From an uncultured Bacilli bacterium (GTDB lineage Bacteria > Bacillota_I > Bacilli_A > RF39 > UBA660): 59,521 bases of DNA. The position numbers and the translations under genes are program-made. Numbering within the stretch: the stretch's first letter is position 1; each line of letters begins with the position of its first letter. Positions 33,166-41,342 of this stretch are shown here, one piece after another. A model generated the notes under the pieces. The model saw only the letters and a list, made by a program, of their open reading frames with translations, searched no databases and was not told the DNA's origin. The stretch covers positions 1 through 59,521 of the forward strand of contig CALVVW010000002.1 in the NCBI GenBank assembly GCA_944364005.1, given 5' to 3'.

Positions 33166-34221
33166 ATGGAAGCATTGGATCATAAGTGCCCTTCTTGTGG
33201 TGCGAAAATTACATTTCATCCTAAAGAGCAGAAATGGGTATGTGACTATTGTGGTAGTAAGTTTACATTAGAAGAGATGCAGAAGTATCAAAATGCTAGT
33301 AGTGAGAATGTTAATCAAAAAAAGGCTCCTAAAAAGGAAGTAAAAGTCGAAGAAGCAGATGTTTATCGTTGCAAAAGTTGTGGTGCAGAGATTGTTGCTG
33401 ATCCTAATACCACAGCGACATTTTGTGTATATTGTGGTAATACTGCTATATTGAAAGAAAGAATTCAAAATAGTAGAGTACCTGATTTAATTATTCCTTT
33501 TCAAAAAGTAAAAGAAGATGCAGTGAAAGCTTTCGAAGGTGTTGTGAAACATAAACCTCTTGTTCCGAAGGCTTTTAAGAGAAAAGAAAATATCAATAAA
33601 ATTACTGGTATTTATATTCCTTTCTGGGCCTATGATTTTGATGTTTCTGGTACTGCATGTTTTAATGCGAAAGATGTTCATTCGTGGAGTGATACTTCTT
33701 TTCATTATACTAAAACTGATACTTTTATGACAGAAGTTGAAGGACATATGCATTATGATAAAGTACTGGCGGATGGTTCTTCTAGGTTTCCTGATGCTTT
33801 AATGGATTCTTTAGAACCTTTTCAGTATAAAGATTTAGTAACTTATAATCATGCTTTTTTATCTGGCTTTTTAGCAGAAAAGTTTGATGTTGGTGAAGAT
33901 AACGCCATAGAGAGAGCCAAAGAGAGAACTATGAATACGTCTGTTTCGCTATTGCAAGAAGAAGTTAGACATCAGACTAGTATGCTTGCTAGTAATAACC
34001 TTACGGTAAATAAGGCGGATTCTGATTATATTATGTTACCTGTCTTTATGGTAAATATCAAATATCGTGATAAGATGTATACTTTTGCTATGAATGGACA
34101 GACTGGTAAGATTGTTGGTGATTTACCATTAGGAAGAAAAGAAGTTATTCTTTGGACTTTACTTATTTTAGTTCTTTCCTCTTTAGTATTTATCTTGTTG
34201 TTTATAGGAGGAATCATATGA
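33166..34221 (+). CDS. ydjG: YdjG-like double zinc-ribbon membrane protein
   Basis: This 351-residue protein has two zinc ribbons at the N-terminus: CPSCGAKITFHPKEQKWVC with CDYCG, and CKSCGAEI with CVYCGNTA. A large beta-rich region follows (IIPFQKVKEDAVKAFEG, GIYIPFWAYDFDVSG), and a TM helix near the end (about 324-347). The order ydjG-ydjH-ydjI matches B. subtilis, where the operon is ydjF(pspA)-ydjG-ydjH-ydjI. B. subtilis YdjG/H/I help place the PspA membrane-protection protein. Such zinc-ribbon proteins are sometimes misnamed PriA helicase; there is no helicase motif. The stop overlaps the next start (ATGA). Confidence 0.82.
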   Translation: MEALDHKCPSCGAKITFHPKEQKWVCDYCGSKFTLEEMQKYQNASSENVNQKKAPKKEVKVEEADVYRCKSCGAEIVADPNTTATFCVYCGNTAILKERIQNSRVPDLIIPFQKVKEDAVKAFEGVVKHKPLVPKAFKRKENINKITGIYIPFWAYDFDVSGTACFNAKDVHSWSDTSFHYTKTDTFMTEVEGHMHYDKVLADGSSRFPDALMDSLEPFQYKDLVTYNHAFLSGFLAEKFDVGEDNAIERAKERTMNTSVSLLQEEVRHQTSMLASNNLTVNKADSDYIMLPVFMVNIKYRDKMYTFAMNGQTGKIVGDLPLGRKEVILWTLLILVLSSLVFILLFIGGII

Positions 34222-35132
34222 GAAAAATTGGTTATTTACTATTTTCTGTTAGTATCTTTTTCTTGTCTTTTATCTCTGTACAGGCTAGTGTAAATACTTA
34301 TACGCGGACTGACTCGGATTATTTGGTACCAGATTATATTACGGTTACTGCTAGTAATCGGGATAATGTATTAAGTACTCCAGCGGTGGATGCTACTGAA
34401 AAAGTTTATGATTTTGCAGATTTGCTTACAGATAGTGAGGAGAAAAGACTATATCAACAAGCTACTAAGTTTATTAAGAAAACAGATTTGGATTTAGCTA
34501 TTGTTACTGTGAGTGAATATACGAAAACGGATTGTAATGGAAGTTGTACTAGAACTTATGCTGATGATTTTTATGATTATAATGAGTTTGGTATCGGAGC
34601 TCGTCATAGTGGAGTGTTGTTTTTGGTTGATATGAAGACTAGAACAGTTTATATGACAACTACTGGAGATGCGATGGATATTTATAGTGATTATCGTATT
34701 GAGCAGATAATGGATGCTATTTATCAGGAGTTTACTAATCAAAATTATTACGATGGAATTGCAAAGTTTATGACAATCCTTGAAAATTATGATACAATAG
34801 GGATAGCTAATAGTAAGGATAGCCATTATGCAATTTCTGGTGATGGTAGTGTGGTTAGGGATATTCCTTGGCTTATCTTAATAGGTGGTCCCTTATTAAT
34901 TACAGGAATTGTTATGGCTATTATGATTAGTAAAAATAAATTAGTTAGGGTTGCCACGTCGTCTAGAGAGTATCTGGATAAAAAGACTTTACAAACAAAT
35001 ATTGTTAAAGATCGATTTGTTCATACACATACTTCCAAAACACCTATTTATCATTCTACTGGTAGTAGTGGTGGAGGAGGTCATTCTGGAAGTAGTGGTG
35101 TTAGCCATGGTGGTGGTGGCCATCGATTTTAA
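34218..35132 (+). CDS. ydjH: YdjH-like TPM-domain membrane protein
   Basis: This 304-residue protein has a signal peptide (residues 1-22, SVQASV) and a TPM domain (PF04536) at about 55-190 with YDFADLLTDSEEKRLYQQA, DLDLAIVTVSEY and GVLFLVDMKTRTVYMTTTG. A TM helix follows near 215-235, then a Gly/Ser/His-rich tail ending in GGGGHRF. In bacteria the family is linked to membrane integrity or photosystem repair-like processes; catalysis is unproven. AGGAGGAATCAT precedes ATG 34218, which overlaps the previous stop, so it is translationally coupled to the ydjG-like gene. The alternative start at 34152 is internal to that gene. Confidence 0.84.
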   Translation: MRKIGYLLFSVSIFFLSFISVQASVNTYTRTDSDYLVPDYITVTASNRDNVLSTPAVDATEKVYDFADLLTDSEEKRLYQQATKFIKKTDLDLAIVTVSEYTKTDCNGSCTRTYADDFYDYNEFGIGARHSGVLFLVDMKTRTVYMTTTGDAMDIYSDYRIEQIMDAIYQEFTNQNYYDGIAKFMTILENYDTIGIANSKDSHYAISGDGSVVRDIPWLILIGGPLLITGIVMAIMISKNKLVRVATSSREYLDKKTLQTNIVKDRFVHTHTSKTPIYHSTGSSGGGGHSGSSGVSHGGGGHRF

Positions 35133-35152
35133 TATGAAAGAGAGGTATATTT

Positions 35153-36397
35153 ATGGGTTTAATTAAAGCGGCAGTTGGTGCGGTTGGAAGTACTTTACAT
35201 GATCAATGGAAAGAGTATATTCGGTGTGATGATTTAGGACAAGATATTTTAATGAAGAAAGTATCTACTCCTAATGGAATTATTTCAAAGGATAGCGGGA
35301 TTCAGGTTGCTCCTGGACAGATTGCTGTTATTTTTCAAAACGGTCAAATTTTAGATGCTACGGCAGAAGAGGGTATTTATACATTTGATCAATCTACTTC
35401 TCCATCTTTCTTTGCTGGACAATTCGGGGCAGTATTTAAGGAAATGTGGACGAGATTTACTTATAATGGTGGAACTTTTAAAGAACAGGCAGTATTTTAT
35501 ATTAATGCTAAAGAAATTATGGATAATAAGTTTGGTACTCCTGCTCCTATTCCATTTCAAGATTGGTCTCATCCTATTCCAAATCAAATGACTGGAACGA
35601 TGAGTCCTTTACGAGTTGAAGTTAAATGTTTTGGTAAGTATACATTTAAAATTACTGATCCAGCAGTATTTATGTCTCGTATTGCTGGTACTGCAGAAGA
35701 GTATCATAAAGATGAGTTATGTGAGCAAATGAGATCAGAAGTTATTGGTGCTTTTCAAAATGTCTTAAATGAACTTGGAACTTCTGCACATAAGACTCCA
35801 GTATTAGAGTTACCTAGTAGAACAGACGAAATCAAGACGGTTATGGATGAGAAAGTCTTTGATCAACCAATCCGTGATCGTGGAATTAGTCTATTAGGAT
35901 TTGTTGTTGAATCTGTTACTTTAGATGATGAGTCTAATCAAAAGATTGATAATTATGAATTATCTTCTAATCAGTTTATGCAACAAGGTACTCTTACTGG
36001 TGCTTATGCGAATGCTGTTCAAGATGCTGCTAAAAATGAAGCTGGTGCGATGAATGGATTTTTAGGTGTTGGTATGATGAATATGGCATCTGGTGGTATG
36101 ATTGGTGGAGCTGTTAATAACGCTATGAATCCACAAGCAGGTAGTGTTGCTGCTCAACCTTATGATCCTTATGCAAATCAAGCTGCATCTCAATTAAATC
36201 AAGCACAACAAGTAGCAAGTGCTAATACAGTTGCTAACCAAAATGTAGCTAGTACAGATGTTTCTACTAATCCAACGATTACACCTGTTCAACAACAACC
36301 AGCAACGTATTCTACTGCTACTCAATTTTGTCCAAATTGTGGAACACCTTCTAAAGGTGGTAATTTCTGTACCAATTGTGGAACTAAATTAAAATAA
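35153..36397 (+). CDS. ydjI: YdjI-like SPFH-domain protein with C-terminal zinc ribbon
   Basis: This 414-residue cytosolic protein of the SPFH/virion-core family begins MGLIKAAVGAVGSTLHDQWK. It has the SPFH-like core (QVAPGQIAVIFQNGQILDA, PLRVEVKCFGKYTFKITDP), a Gly/Ala-rich segment near 300-325, and a Gln/Ala/Asn-rich linker. It ends with a CPNCGTPSKGGNFCTNCGTK ribbon. B. subtilis YdjI recruits PspA to the membrane complex with YdjG and YdjH. No PspA-like gene is next to the cluster here. It ends in a strong bidirectional terminator. An AGAGAGG site precedes the start. Confidence 0.87.
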   Translation: MGLIKAAVGAVGSTLHDQWKEYIRCDDLGQDILMKKVSTPNGIISKDSGIQVAPGQIAVIFQNGQILDATAEEGIYTFDQSTSPSFFAGQFGAVFKEMWTRFTYNGGTFKEQAVFYINAKEIMDNKFGTPAPIPFQDWSHPIPNQMTGTMSPLRVEVKCFGKYTFKITDPAVFMSRIAGTAEEYHKDELCEQMRSEVIGAFQNVLNELGTSAHKTPVLELPSRTDEIKTVMDEKVFDQPIRDRGISLLGFVVESVTLDDESNQKIDNYELSSNQFMQQGTLTGAYANAVQDAAKNEAGAMNGFLGVGMMNMASGGMIGGAVNNAMNPQAGSVAAQPYDPYANQAASQLNQAQQVASANTVANQNVASTDVSTNPTITPVQQQPATYSTATQFCPNCGTPSKGGNFCTNCGTKLK

Positions 36398-36440
36398 AAA
36401 AGAAGTCTACTTTCCTTTGGGATGGTAGACTTTTCTTTTT
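36396..36440 (+). terminator. Bidirectional terminator after the ydjGHI-like cluster
   Basis: AAAAGAAGTCTAC pairs with GTAGACTTTTCTTTT (one offset) across a 14-base loop, with A and T runs on the two sides. It serves the cluster (+) and the convergent unknown gene (-). Confidence 0.8.
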
Positions 36441-37351
36441 TGATAAGTACTGTCTAAGTAAGAGGCGTTACTTAGAGCAATGAGAATCTTCTGGCAGCTT
36501 TGATAACTGTTTTGAGTCTCCTCTTTTGAAAATGCTAAAGGCATATTTTTTCTTTCTTCTTTTTCTAATAACATAGCGTTTGCTGTAATAGATAATAATA
36601 ATGGTGTTAAGTAGATAGCTTCTTCCGGAAATTCTGTTAGGATATTATCTGTGTATTTTAAAGCATTTTCTATATCTTCGTATAAGGCGGATTTTAGTAT
36701 TGTTTGGTAAGTCTCATTTACTAAGTCTTCTTCTTGGTTAAATATTAAACATCTTTTTCTTCCACCTTTTTCTGTTTGTGTAGGAGGTGTTGTCAAATAT
36801 TTTTCCAAGCTTTTTTCTTTATAAATTATATAAAGATATTCCTCTAATAAGGCATATTTTGCCATAGTATCTTCTGTCTTATTTAATTCTTGAGATAGTA
36901 AAAATAAAAATGTGATGGCATAATCTTTGTTTATTTGTCTTTCTATTATTCTCATGTTTTCAACTATATTTTCTGAGATGTTTTCAACTATATTTTCTGA
37001 GATGTTTTCATTTATTGATAAGAAAGGATTTCCAATAGTTAATTCATCTATGGAATTTAGAAACCTAGCGTAAATGTAGTTTTGATCTATTGTATCTATT
37101 TGTTCTGAGTTTCTTAATAGATATAAAAATCTCTTTTCCAATTGCTCAGATGGAAAAGTTCCTAGATTTAATCGATTATATAATTCGTTTTCATATTCTG
37201 TTATTATTTTAATATTTTCTAGTGCTTCTTTTTCTTTTCCTTTATTTTCATCCATTCTTGCTATTAATAAAGTTTGATATTGGTTATCTAAGCTGTTAGA
37301 TACTGCAATAATATCTTTTAGCAAGTTGTCGGTTGTTTCTATTTTTTTCAT
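36407..37351 (-). CDS. Helical protein of unknown function with a short internal repeat
   Basis: This 314-residue protein is almost all helical and has no signal peptide, membrane helix or catalytic motif. Residues about 115-132 carry the repeated octapeptide SENIVENI (two full copies), which comes from an exact 24-bp tandem repeat in the DNA. The pattern of short helical pairs (KGKEKEALENIKIITEYENE, then NALKYTDNILTEF) is TPR-like but not convincing. It converges on the ydjGHI cluster and shares its terminator. Function is unknown. Confidence 0.65.
   Translation of the reverse strand: MKKIETTDNLLKDIIAVSNSLDNQYQTLLIARMDENKGKEKEALENIKIITEYENELYNRLNLGTFPSEQLEKRFLYLLRNSEQIDTIDQNYIYARFLNSIDELTIGNPFLSINENISENIVENISENIVENMRIIERQINKDYAITFLFLLSQELNKTEDTMAKYALLEEYLYIIYKEKSLEKYLTTPPTQTEKGGRKRCLIFNQEEDLVNETYQTILKSALYEDIENALKYTDNILTEFPEEAIYLTPLLLSITANAMLLEKEERKNMPLAFSKEETQNSYQSCQKILIALSNASYLDSTYQKRKVYHPKGK
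36954..37010 (+). repeat. 24-bp tandem repeat inside a gene (2.4 copies)
   Basis: The 24-base unit beginning ATGTTTTCAAC and ending TTCTGAG occurs twice exactly (36954-36977 and 36978-37001), with nine more bases after. It stays in frame, adding eight residues per copy. No spacers are present, so it is not CRISPR. Confidence 0.9.
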
Positions 37352-37452
37352 AATATCCCTCTTTTTACGGATTATTATAGCATTTATATTATGATTTGTA
37401 TAATTTTTTTAATTTTTTCCATACTAAGAGTGAAGTGTGGAAGGGACGAAAT

Positions 37453-37481
37453 TTGACAATGAGTGATAATTTTGCTAAAAT
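37453..37481 (+). promoter_or_regulatory. Strong sigma-A promoter for the ankyrin gene
   Basis: A perfect -35 TTGACA (37453-37458) and TAAAAT (37476-37481) have a 17-bp spacer. It rules out the upstream start codon at 37459, which lies in the spacer. Confidence 0.8.
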
Positions 37482-37515
37482 ATATAACTGTCAGACAAAC
37501 AGAGAGGTGTTATAC

Positions 37516-38211
37516 ATGTTTTTTGATGAAAAACAAGCGCTTAAAGCTTGTGAAGATGAGCCGTCCCTGATTTTTGAATTAATTAAAGAGGGTTACTATC
37601 ATTTAGTAGATGAGCTTATCTCTAAAAATAAAGTAGATATTAATACAGTAGATGCTGCTGGTAATGATGTAGTGGTTAGACTTTTAAAAGCAAAGCAATA
37701 TGATTTAGTATTGAAGTTTATTAGAAAACGTAGTTGGCATGTCAATCATCAAAATTTCGATGGTAATACGATTGGTCATTTGTTAGTTAGAGATACTTCT
37801 GTTCATGCTTTAAAAGTTTTAAATCAGCTTACTAAAAACAAAAATTATTTATTAAATATTAAAAATAAGAATGGAGAAACGGTGTTAGATAGAGCAATTC
37901 ACAATCAATCTGCTTTTTCGGCACTTAAGATATTAGAGGAAAAAAGATTTAATAATATTGATGTATTATCATTTAAGCAGTTATATCAGTTATGTATTAA
38001 GAATAATTATTATGGTAAATATTCTAAATTAACTAATTTAGAAAATATTGTTGATAGTTTAGAGAAAAAAGAAAGCCTTGTTCCAAGTATGAGACAAGTA
38101 TTAGATAAAATTGTTGATAATATGGAAATTATTAAACATGATTTGATGGAGAATAAGTTTTCTTTATTAGATAATATTATTAATTCTTCTTTAGAAGAAG
38201 TTATTGTATAG
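37516..38211 (+). CDS. Ankyrin-repeat-like protein
   Basis: This 231-residue protein without signal peptide starts MFFDEKQALKACEDEPSLIF. Residues 20-135 form about four helix-turn-helix units with ankyrin spacing (VDINTVDAAGNDVVVRLLKA, HVNHQNFDGNTIGHLLVRD, LLNIKNKNGETVLDRAIHN). A helical C-terminus follows. AGAGAGGTG lies seven bases before ATG 37516 and the promoter sits upstream; longer readings from 37396 or 37459 overlap the promoter. Ankyrin arrays bind proteins; the partner is unknown. Confidence 0.8.
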   Translation: MFFDEKQALKACEDEPSLIFELIKEGYYHLVDELISKNKVDINTVDAAGNDVVVRLLKAKQYDLVLKFIRKRSWHVNHQNFDGNTIGHLLVRDTSVHALKVLNQLTKNKNYLLNIKNKNGETVLDRAIHNQSAFSALKILEEKRFNNIDVLSFKQLYQLCIKNNYYGKYSKLTNLENIVDSLEKKESLVPSMRQVLDKIVDNMEIIKHDLMENKFSLLDNIINSSLEEVIV

Positions 38212-38231
38212 AGGATTTTTCCTCTTTTTTT
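38210..38231 (+). terminator. Terminator of the ankyrin gene
   Basis: AGAGGA pairs with TCCTCT over TTTT, followed by T; it begins in the stop codon. Confidence 0.7.
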
Positions 38232-38240
38232 AGTGTAGAT

Positions 38241-38269
38241 TTGATAAATTTGGTATTTAGTGGTATAAT
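38241..38269 (+). promoter_or_regulatory. Promoter for the 176-residue unknown gene
   Basis: TTGATA (38241-38246) and TATAAT (38264-38269) have a 17-bp spacer and TGG before the -10 (extended -10). Confidence 0.75.
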
Positions 38270-38298
38270 TTGATTACTTAATGAGCGGGGGATGATGT

Positions 38299-38829
38299 AT
38301 GAAAAACGATAAAGATAATACTTTAGGATCGATGAGTGATTCTATTCATCGTATGGTTGATATTTTAGATAAAATGGATTTAACTTCTGAAGAAATTGCT
38401 GAACGTATTGGAGATTTTTGTAAGATGGTAAGATTAGAGATGTGTATTACAGCAATGTTAAGTGGTAATCGGGAATTGGCAGATAACATTGCTGCTGCTA
38501 ATAATTTAATAACACAAAAAAGGATTGATTCCTTTAAGCAATCAGTTGCTGATGGTACTTATCTCGATTTTTTATCTAAGATGTCATGGAAAGATAAAGA
38601 TGATTTATCTGATGATATGGGATTGTTTAGAACAGGTGAAAAAACAGAAGAGGAGCAACTCTATTATCGTATTATTGAGAAGTCTATGGATAAAGATATA
38701 GAAAAGGAAGTTGCTTTACGTGATGGTTTTGATAGTGTAGAAGCTTGGCAAGAGCATAATGCAAATAAAAGCAGAAAAAAGGAATCGTCATTTCAATTAC
38801 TTTTAGCGCAGCCTAGAGATTTAATTTAA
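38299..38829 (+). CDS. Acidic helical protein, unknown
   Basis: This 176-residue soluble protein is highly charged and helical (SDSIHRMVDILDKMDLTSEE, DKDIEKEVALRDGFDSVEAW). No motif is recognised. It has a strong GGGGGATGAT site and promoter, and the 3' side has no obvious hairpin before miaB's promoter. It is found between the ankyrin gene and miaB; no shared operon with miaB is indicated because miaB has its own promoter at 38851. Confidence 0.62.
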   Translation: MKNDKDNTLGSMSDSIHRMVDILDKMDLTSEEIAERIGDFCKMVRLEMCITAMLSGNRELADNIAAANNLITQKRIDSFKQSVADGTYLDFLSKMSWKDKDDLSDDMGLFRTGEKTEEEQLYYRIIEKSMDKDIEKEVALRDGFDSVEAWQEHNANKSRKKESSFQLLLAQPRDLI

Positions 38830-38850
38830 TGAGTCTATAAAAGATTTAAG

Positions 38851-38879
38851 TTTACTTAATTCTTTTGTTTTGGTATAAT
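38851..38879 (+). promoter_or_regulatory. Promoter for the miaB operon
   Basis: TTTACT (38851-38856) and TATAAT (38874-38879) have a 17-bp spacer; TGG before the -10 gives an extended -10. Confidence 0.7.
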
Positions 38880-38903
38880 CTATGTTGTATTTGAGGTGGT
38901 TTT

Positions 38904-40319
38904 ATGCATTTACCTGATTATAAAGAAGCTAGAAAAAGAGATATTAGACCTTATCATAGGGTAGAATTTCAATTTGACGATAAAGTAAAAAATAAGTATC
39001 AAGGAAAAACTTTTTATTTAAAAACTTATGGTTGTCAGATGAATGAGCATGATAGTGAAAATATTGAGGCGTTACTTGAGTTTTTAGGATTTACTAAAGT
39101 TGATGATTATACTGCTGCGGATTTGGTGCTTTTAAATACTTGTTCTATCCGTGAGAATGCACATAATAAGGCTTTTGGTATGCTTGGTAGACTTAAGCAT
39201 TTAAAACAAGAGAAAAAAGATTTAATTGTTGGATTATGTGGATGTATGGCACAAGAAGCTAATGTTGTTGATACAATACTTCGAAATTATCGCTGGGTCA
39301 ATTTTGTGTTTGGTACTCATAATATGTATCAGTTACCAGAAATTATTGATAAGGCAATTGAAGAGAATAAACAACAGATTGAAGTTTTCTCTCGTGAGGG
39401 TGATTTAGTAGAAGGTGTTCCTGTACGTAGAGTAAATGACTATAAAGCGTATGTTAATATTATTTATGGTTGCAACAAGTTTTGTACGTATTGTATTGTT
39501 CCTTATACTAGAGGTCGTGAGAGAAGTCGTTTAAAAGAAGATGTGTTAAAAGAAGTGCAAGAGTTAGTTCGTGATGGTTATAAAGAAGTTACGTTACTTG
39601 GTCAAAATGTTAATGCTTATGGTAAAGATATTTATGATGATTATACTATGGCTAATTTATTAGAGGATGTTGCTAATATGGGAATTCCTAGAATTCGCTT
39701 TACTACTTCACATCCTTGGGACTTTACTGATGAAATGATAGATGTGATTGCTAAATATGATAATATTATGCCTAGTGTTCATTTACCTGTACAAAGTGGT
39801 TCTAGTCGGATTTTAAAACTCATGGGACGTAGGTATACTAAAGAAAGTTATTTAGAGTTATTTCATAAGATTAAGGATAGAGTACCTAGAGTTAGTATTT
39901 CTACTGATATTATTGTAGGATTTCCTGGAGAGACGGAAGAAGATTTTTTAGAGACTCTAGATTTAGTTCGTGAATGTCAGTATGATAACGCGTTTACTTT
40001 TATCTTTTCTAAACGAGAGGGAACTCCTGCTTGTAAGTTAGCAGATCCTGTACCATTGAAAGAAAAAGAAGAGCGTCTTCAGAGATTAAATGAAGTGGTT
40101 AATCATTATTTCTTAGAAAATAATAAGAGACTTGTCGGTTGTGAACTTGAAGTTTTAGTGGAGGGTATTTCTGATAAGAAACATATGTATTATGGTTATA
40201 GTGATACTAATAAGTTGATTAATTTTTCTAGTACTAAGGAACTTTCTCCTGGAGATATTGTCATGGTAAAGATTGTGGATGCTAAAACATGGAGTTTGGA
40301 TGGTGAAATGGTTGAATAG
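38904..40319 (+). CDS. miaB: tRNA-2-methylthio-N6-dimethylallyladenosine synthase MiaB
   Basis: This radical-SAM methylthiotransferase adds a methylthio group to i6A37 of tRNAs that read codons starting with U. The 471-residue protein has an N-terminal UPF0004 domain with three cluster cysteines (YGCQMNEHDSE, NTCSIRENA, GLCGCMAQEA). The radical-SAM motif is CNKFCTYC (Cys190, 194, 197), followed by VPYTRGRERSR and LLGQNVNAYG, then a C-terminal TRAM domain (DKKHMYYGYSDTNKLINF). Its order with ymcA and cotE is as in B. subtilis (ymcB-ymcA-cotE), which is a strong orthology clue. AGGTGG precedes the ATG. Confidence 0.97.
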   Translation: MHLPDYKEARKRDIRPYHRVEFQFDDKVKNKYQGKTFYLKTYGCQMNEHDSENIEALLEFLGFTKVDDYTAADLVLLNTCSIRENAHNKAFGMLGRLKHLKQEKKDLIVGLCGCMAQEANVVDTILRNYRWVNFVFGTHNMYQLPEIIDKAIEENKQQIEVFSREGDLVEGVPVRRVNDYKAYVNIIYGCNKFCTYCIVPYTRGRERSRLKEDVLKEVQELVRDGYKEVTLLGQNVNAYGKDIYDDYTMANLLEDVANMGIPRIRFTTSHPWDFTDEMIDVIAKYDNIMPSVHLPVQSGSSRILKLMGRRYTKESYLELFHKIKDRVPRVSISTDIIVGFPGETEEDFLETLDLVRECQYDNAFTFIFSKREGTPACKLADPVPLKEKEERLQRLNEVVNHYFLENNKRLVGCELEVLVEGISDKKHMYYGYSDTNKLINFSSTKELSPGDIVMVKIVDAKTWSLDGEMVE

Positions 40320-40629
40320 AGCCCTGGATGAAGTGATTTCTGTCATTACTTCAAGTAGAGATTACCATATTTGTATAGAATTACAGGAGAAGATGAAGAA
40401 AAATCAGAATTTGATGAACTTAATAGATGAATTAAAAGATGTGCAGAAGAAATATGTGAAAAGTAATTATGATAAAGATATTAAAATGCAGATGGATTTG
40501 TTAGAAGAAAAACTTCAGCAAATACCAATCTATGTATCTTATATGGCACACTTAGAAAAAGTAAATGATATGCTTTCTTATGTAGAAGATGATTTAAATC
40601 AGTATTTTTATCAGTTGCTTAATTCGTAG
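40300..40629 (+). CDS. ymcA: YmcA (RicA)-like regulator
   Basis: This 109-residue helical protein of the YlbF/YmcA family is an RNA-processing and sporulation/biofilm cofactor that works with YlbF and YaaT in B. subtilis. It reads NRALDEVISVITSSRDYHIC, then LQEKMKKNQNLMNLIDELKD, LLEEKLQQIPIYVSYMAHLE and NDMLSYVEDDLNQY. It overlaps miaB by 20 bases and sits in the same miaB-ymcA-cotE order, which supports the identity despite short length. The exact start (ATG 40300, GTG 40303 or TTG 40312) is uncertain because it lies inside miaB. Only one Cys is present, so the Fe-S role of the family is not evident here. Confidence 0.82.
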   Translation: MVKWLNRALDEVISVITSSRDYHICIELQEKMKKNQNLMNLIDELKDVQKKYVKSNYDKDIKMQMDLLEEKLQQIPIYVSYMAHLEKVNDMLSYVEDDLNQYFYQLLNS

Positions 40630-40641
40630 TTTTTATATGTT

Positions 40642-40674
40642 AAACAAGGATTCTTTATTTTTCCTTGTTTTTTT
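40642..40674 (+). terminator. Terminator of miaB-ymcA
   Basis: AAACAAGG pairs with CCTTGTTT (8 bp) over a 13-base loop, followed by T. Confidence 0.75.
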
Positions 40675-40694
40675 GTTTAATTTATTAATTATTA

Positions 40695-40724
40695 GTCAAA
40701 TATATATACTTTATTGCATACATT
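40695..40724 (+). promoter_or_regulatory. Sigma-E-type promoter for cotE
   Basis: GTCAAATA (40695-40702) and CATACATT (40717-40724) have a 14-bp spacer and closely match the mother-cell sigma-E consensus. B. subtilis cotE also has sigma-E promoters, so promoter and gene agree. Confidence 0.65.
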
Positions 40725-40742
40725 AAGTTAGGAGGGGTAGTT

Positions 40743-41273
40743 ATGTCTAGTTATAAAGAAATTGTTACAAAAGCAGTTATAGGAAAAGGTAAAAAACTTT
40801 TTACTACGGATAATACCATTAAAGTTAGTAATTTGCCTTCTACTATTTTGGGATGCTGGGTAATTAACCATAATTTTCAAGGTCAAAAAAACGGGGACCA
40901 AATTACTATTACTGGTAGTTATGATGTTAATATATGGTATTCTTATGATCGTGATACGAAGACGGATGTTGTGAAAGAGACAAATCATTATCAAGAAGTT
41001 GTCCGTATGAGAAGTAGGGATGATAGTAGTGATAATGAAGAAATTATTGTCCGTAGTTTGAAACAGCCTACTTGTTCTAATATTACTATTGATGGAAATG
41101 ATATTCATTATACGATTGAAAAAGAACTTGGTATTGAGTTAGTTGGTGATGTTAAAGTAAAAATAGAGGCTGATGAAGAGGAAGATCCATGGGATGAGAT
41201 TGTAGATGAGTCTCAAGACAATACTGTAACTGATGATATTGATGAAGATTTTATACAAGATAATACCATTTAA
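40743..41273 (+). CDS. cotE: CotE-type outer spore-coat morphogenetic protein
   Basis: CotE forms the layer on which the outer spore coat assembles. The 176-residue protein (Bacillus CotE is about 181) reads YKEIVTKAVIGKGKKLFTTD, then PSTILGCWVINHNFQ, GSYDVNIWYSYDRDTKTDVV and LGIELVGDVKVKIEADEEED. These are the conserved family blocks, and the acidic C-terminal tail is typical. AGGAGGGG precedes the ATG; a sigma-E-like promoter lies just upstream and a terminator follows. It follows miaB-ymcA as in B. subtilis. Confidence 0.95.
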   Translation: MSSYKEIVTKAVIGKGKKLFTTDNTIKVSNLPSTILGCWVINHNFQGQKNGDQITITGSYDVNIWYSYDRDTKTDVVKETNHYQEVVRMRSRDDSSDNEEIIVRSLKQPTCSNITIDGNDIHYTIEKELGIELVGDVKVKIEADEEEDPWDEIVDESQDNTVTDDIDEDFIQDNTI

Positions 41274-41281
41274 TGTCTTTG

Positions 41282-41308
41282 ATAGCACTTATGAGTGCTA
41301 TTTTTTTT
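41282..41308 (+). terminator. Terminator of cotE
   Basis: ATAGCACT pairs with AGTGCTAT (8 bp) over a 4-base loop, followed by eight T. Confidence 0.85.
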
Positions 41309-41342
41309 AGTTTATGTTATTCTTTTAGTAAGGAGTGTTGTT

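Noticed and set aside
33166..34221. PriA helicase annotation for the double zinc-ribbon protein
   Set aside because: No Walker A or helicase motif; real PriA is at 45324.
34494..34826. Minus-strand frame over the ydjH-like gene
   Set aside because: Ser/Ile-rich antisense product without ribosome site.
36954..37010. CRISPR-like repeat
   Set aside because: Contiguous copies without spacers, inside a gene, and no cas genes.
37396..37515. Extended start of the ankyrin gene
   Set aside because: The region holds the TTGACA-17-TAAAAT promoter, so it is not translated.
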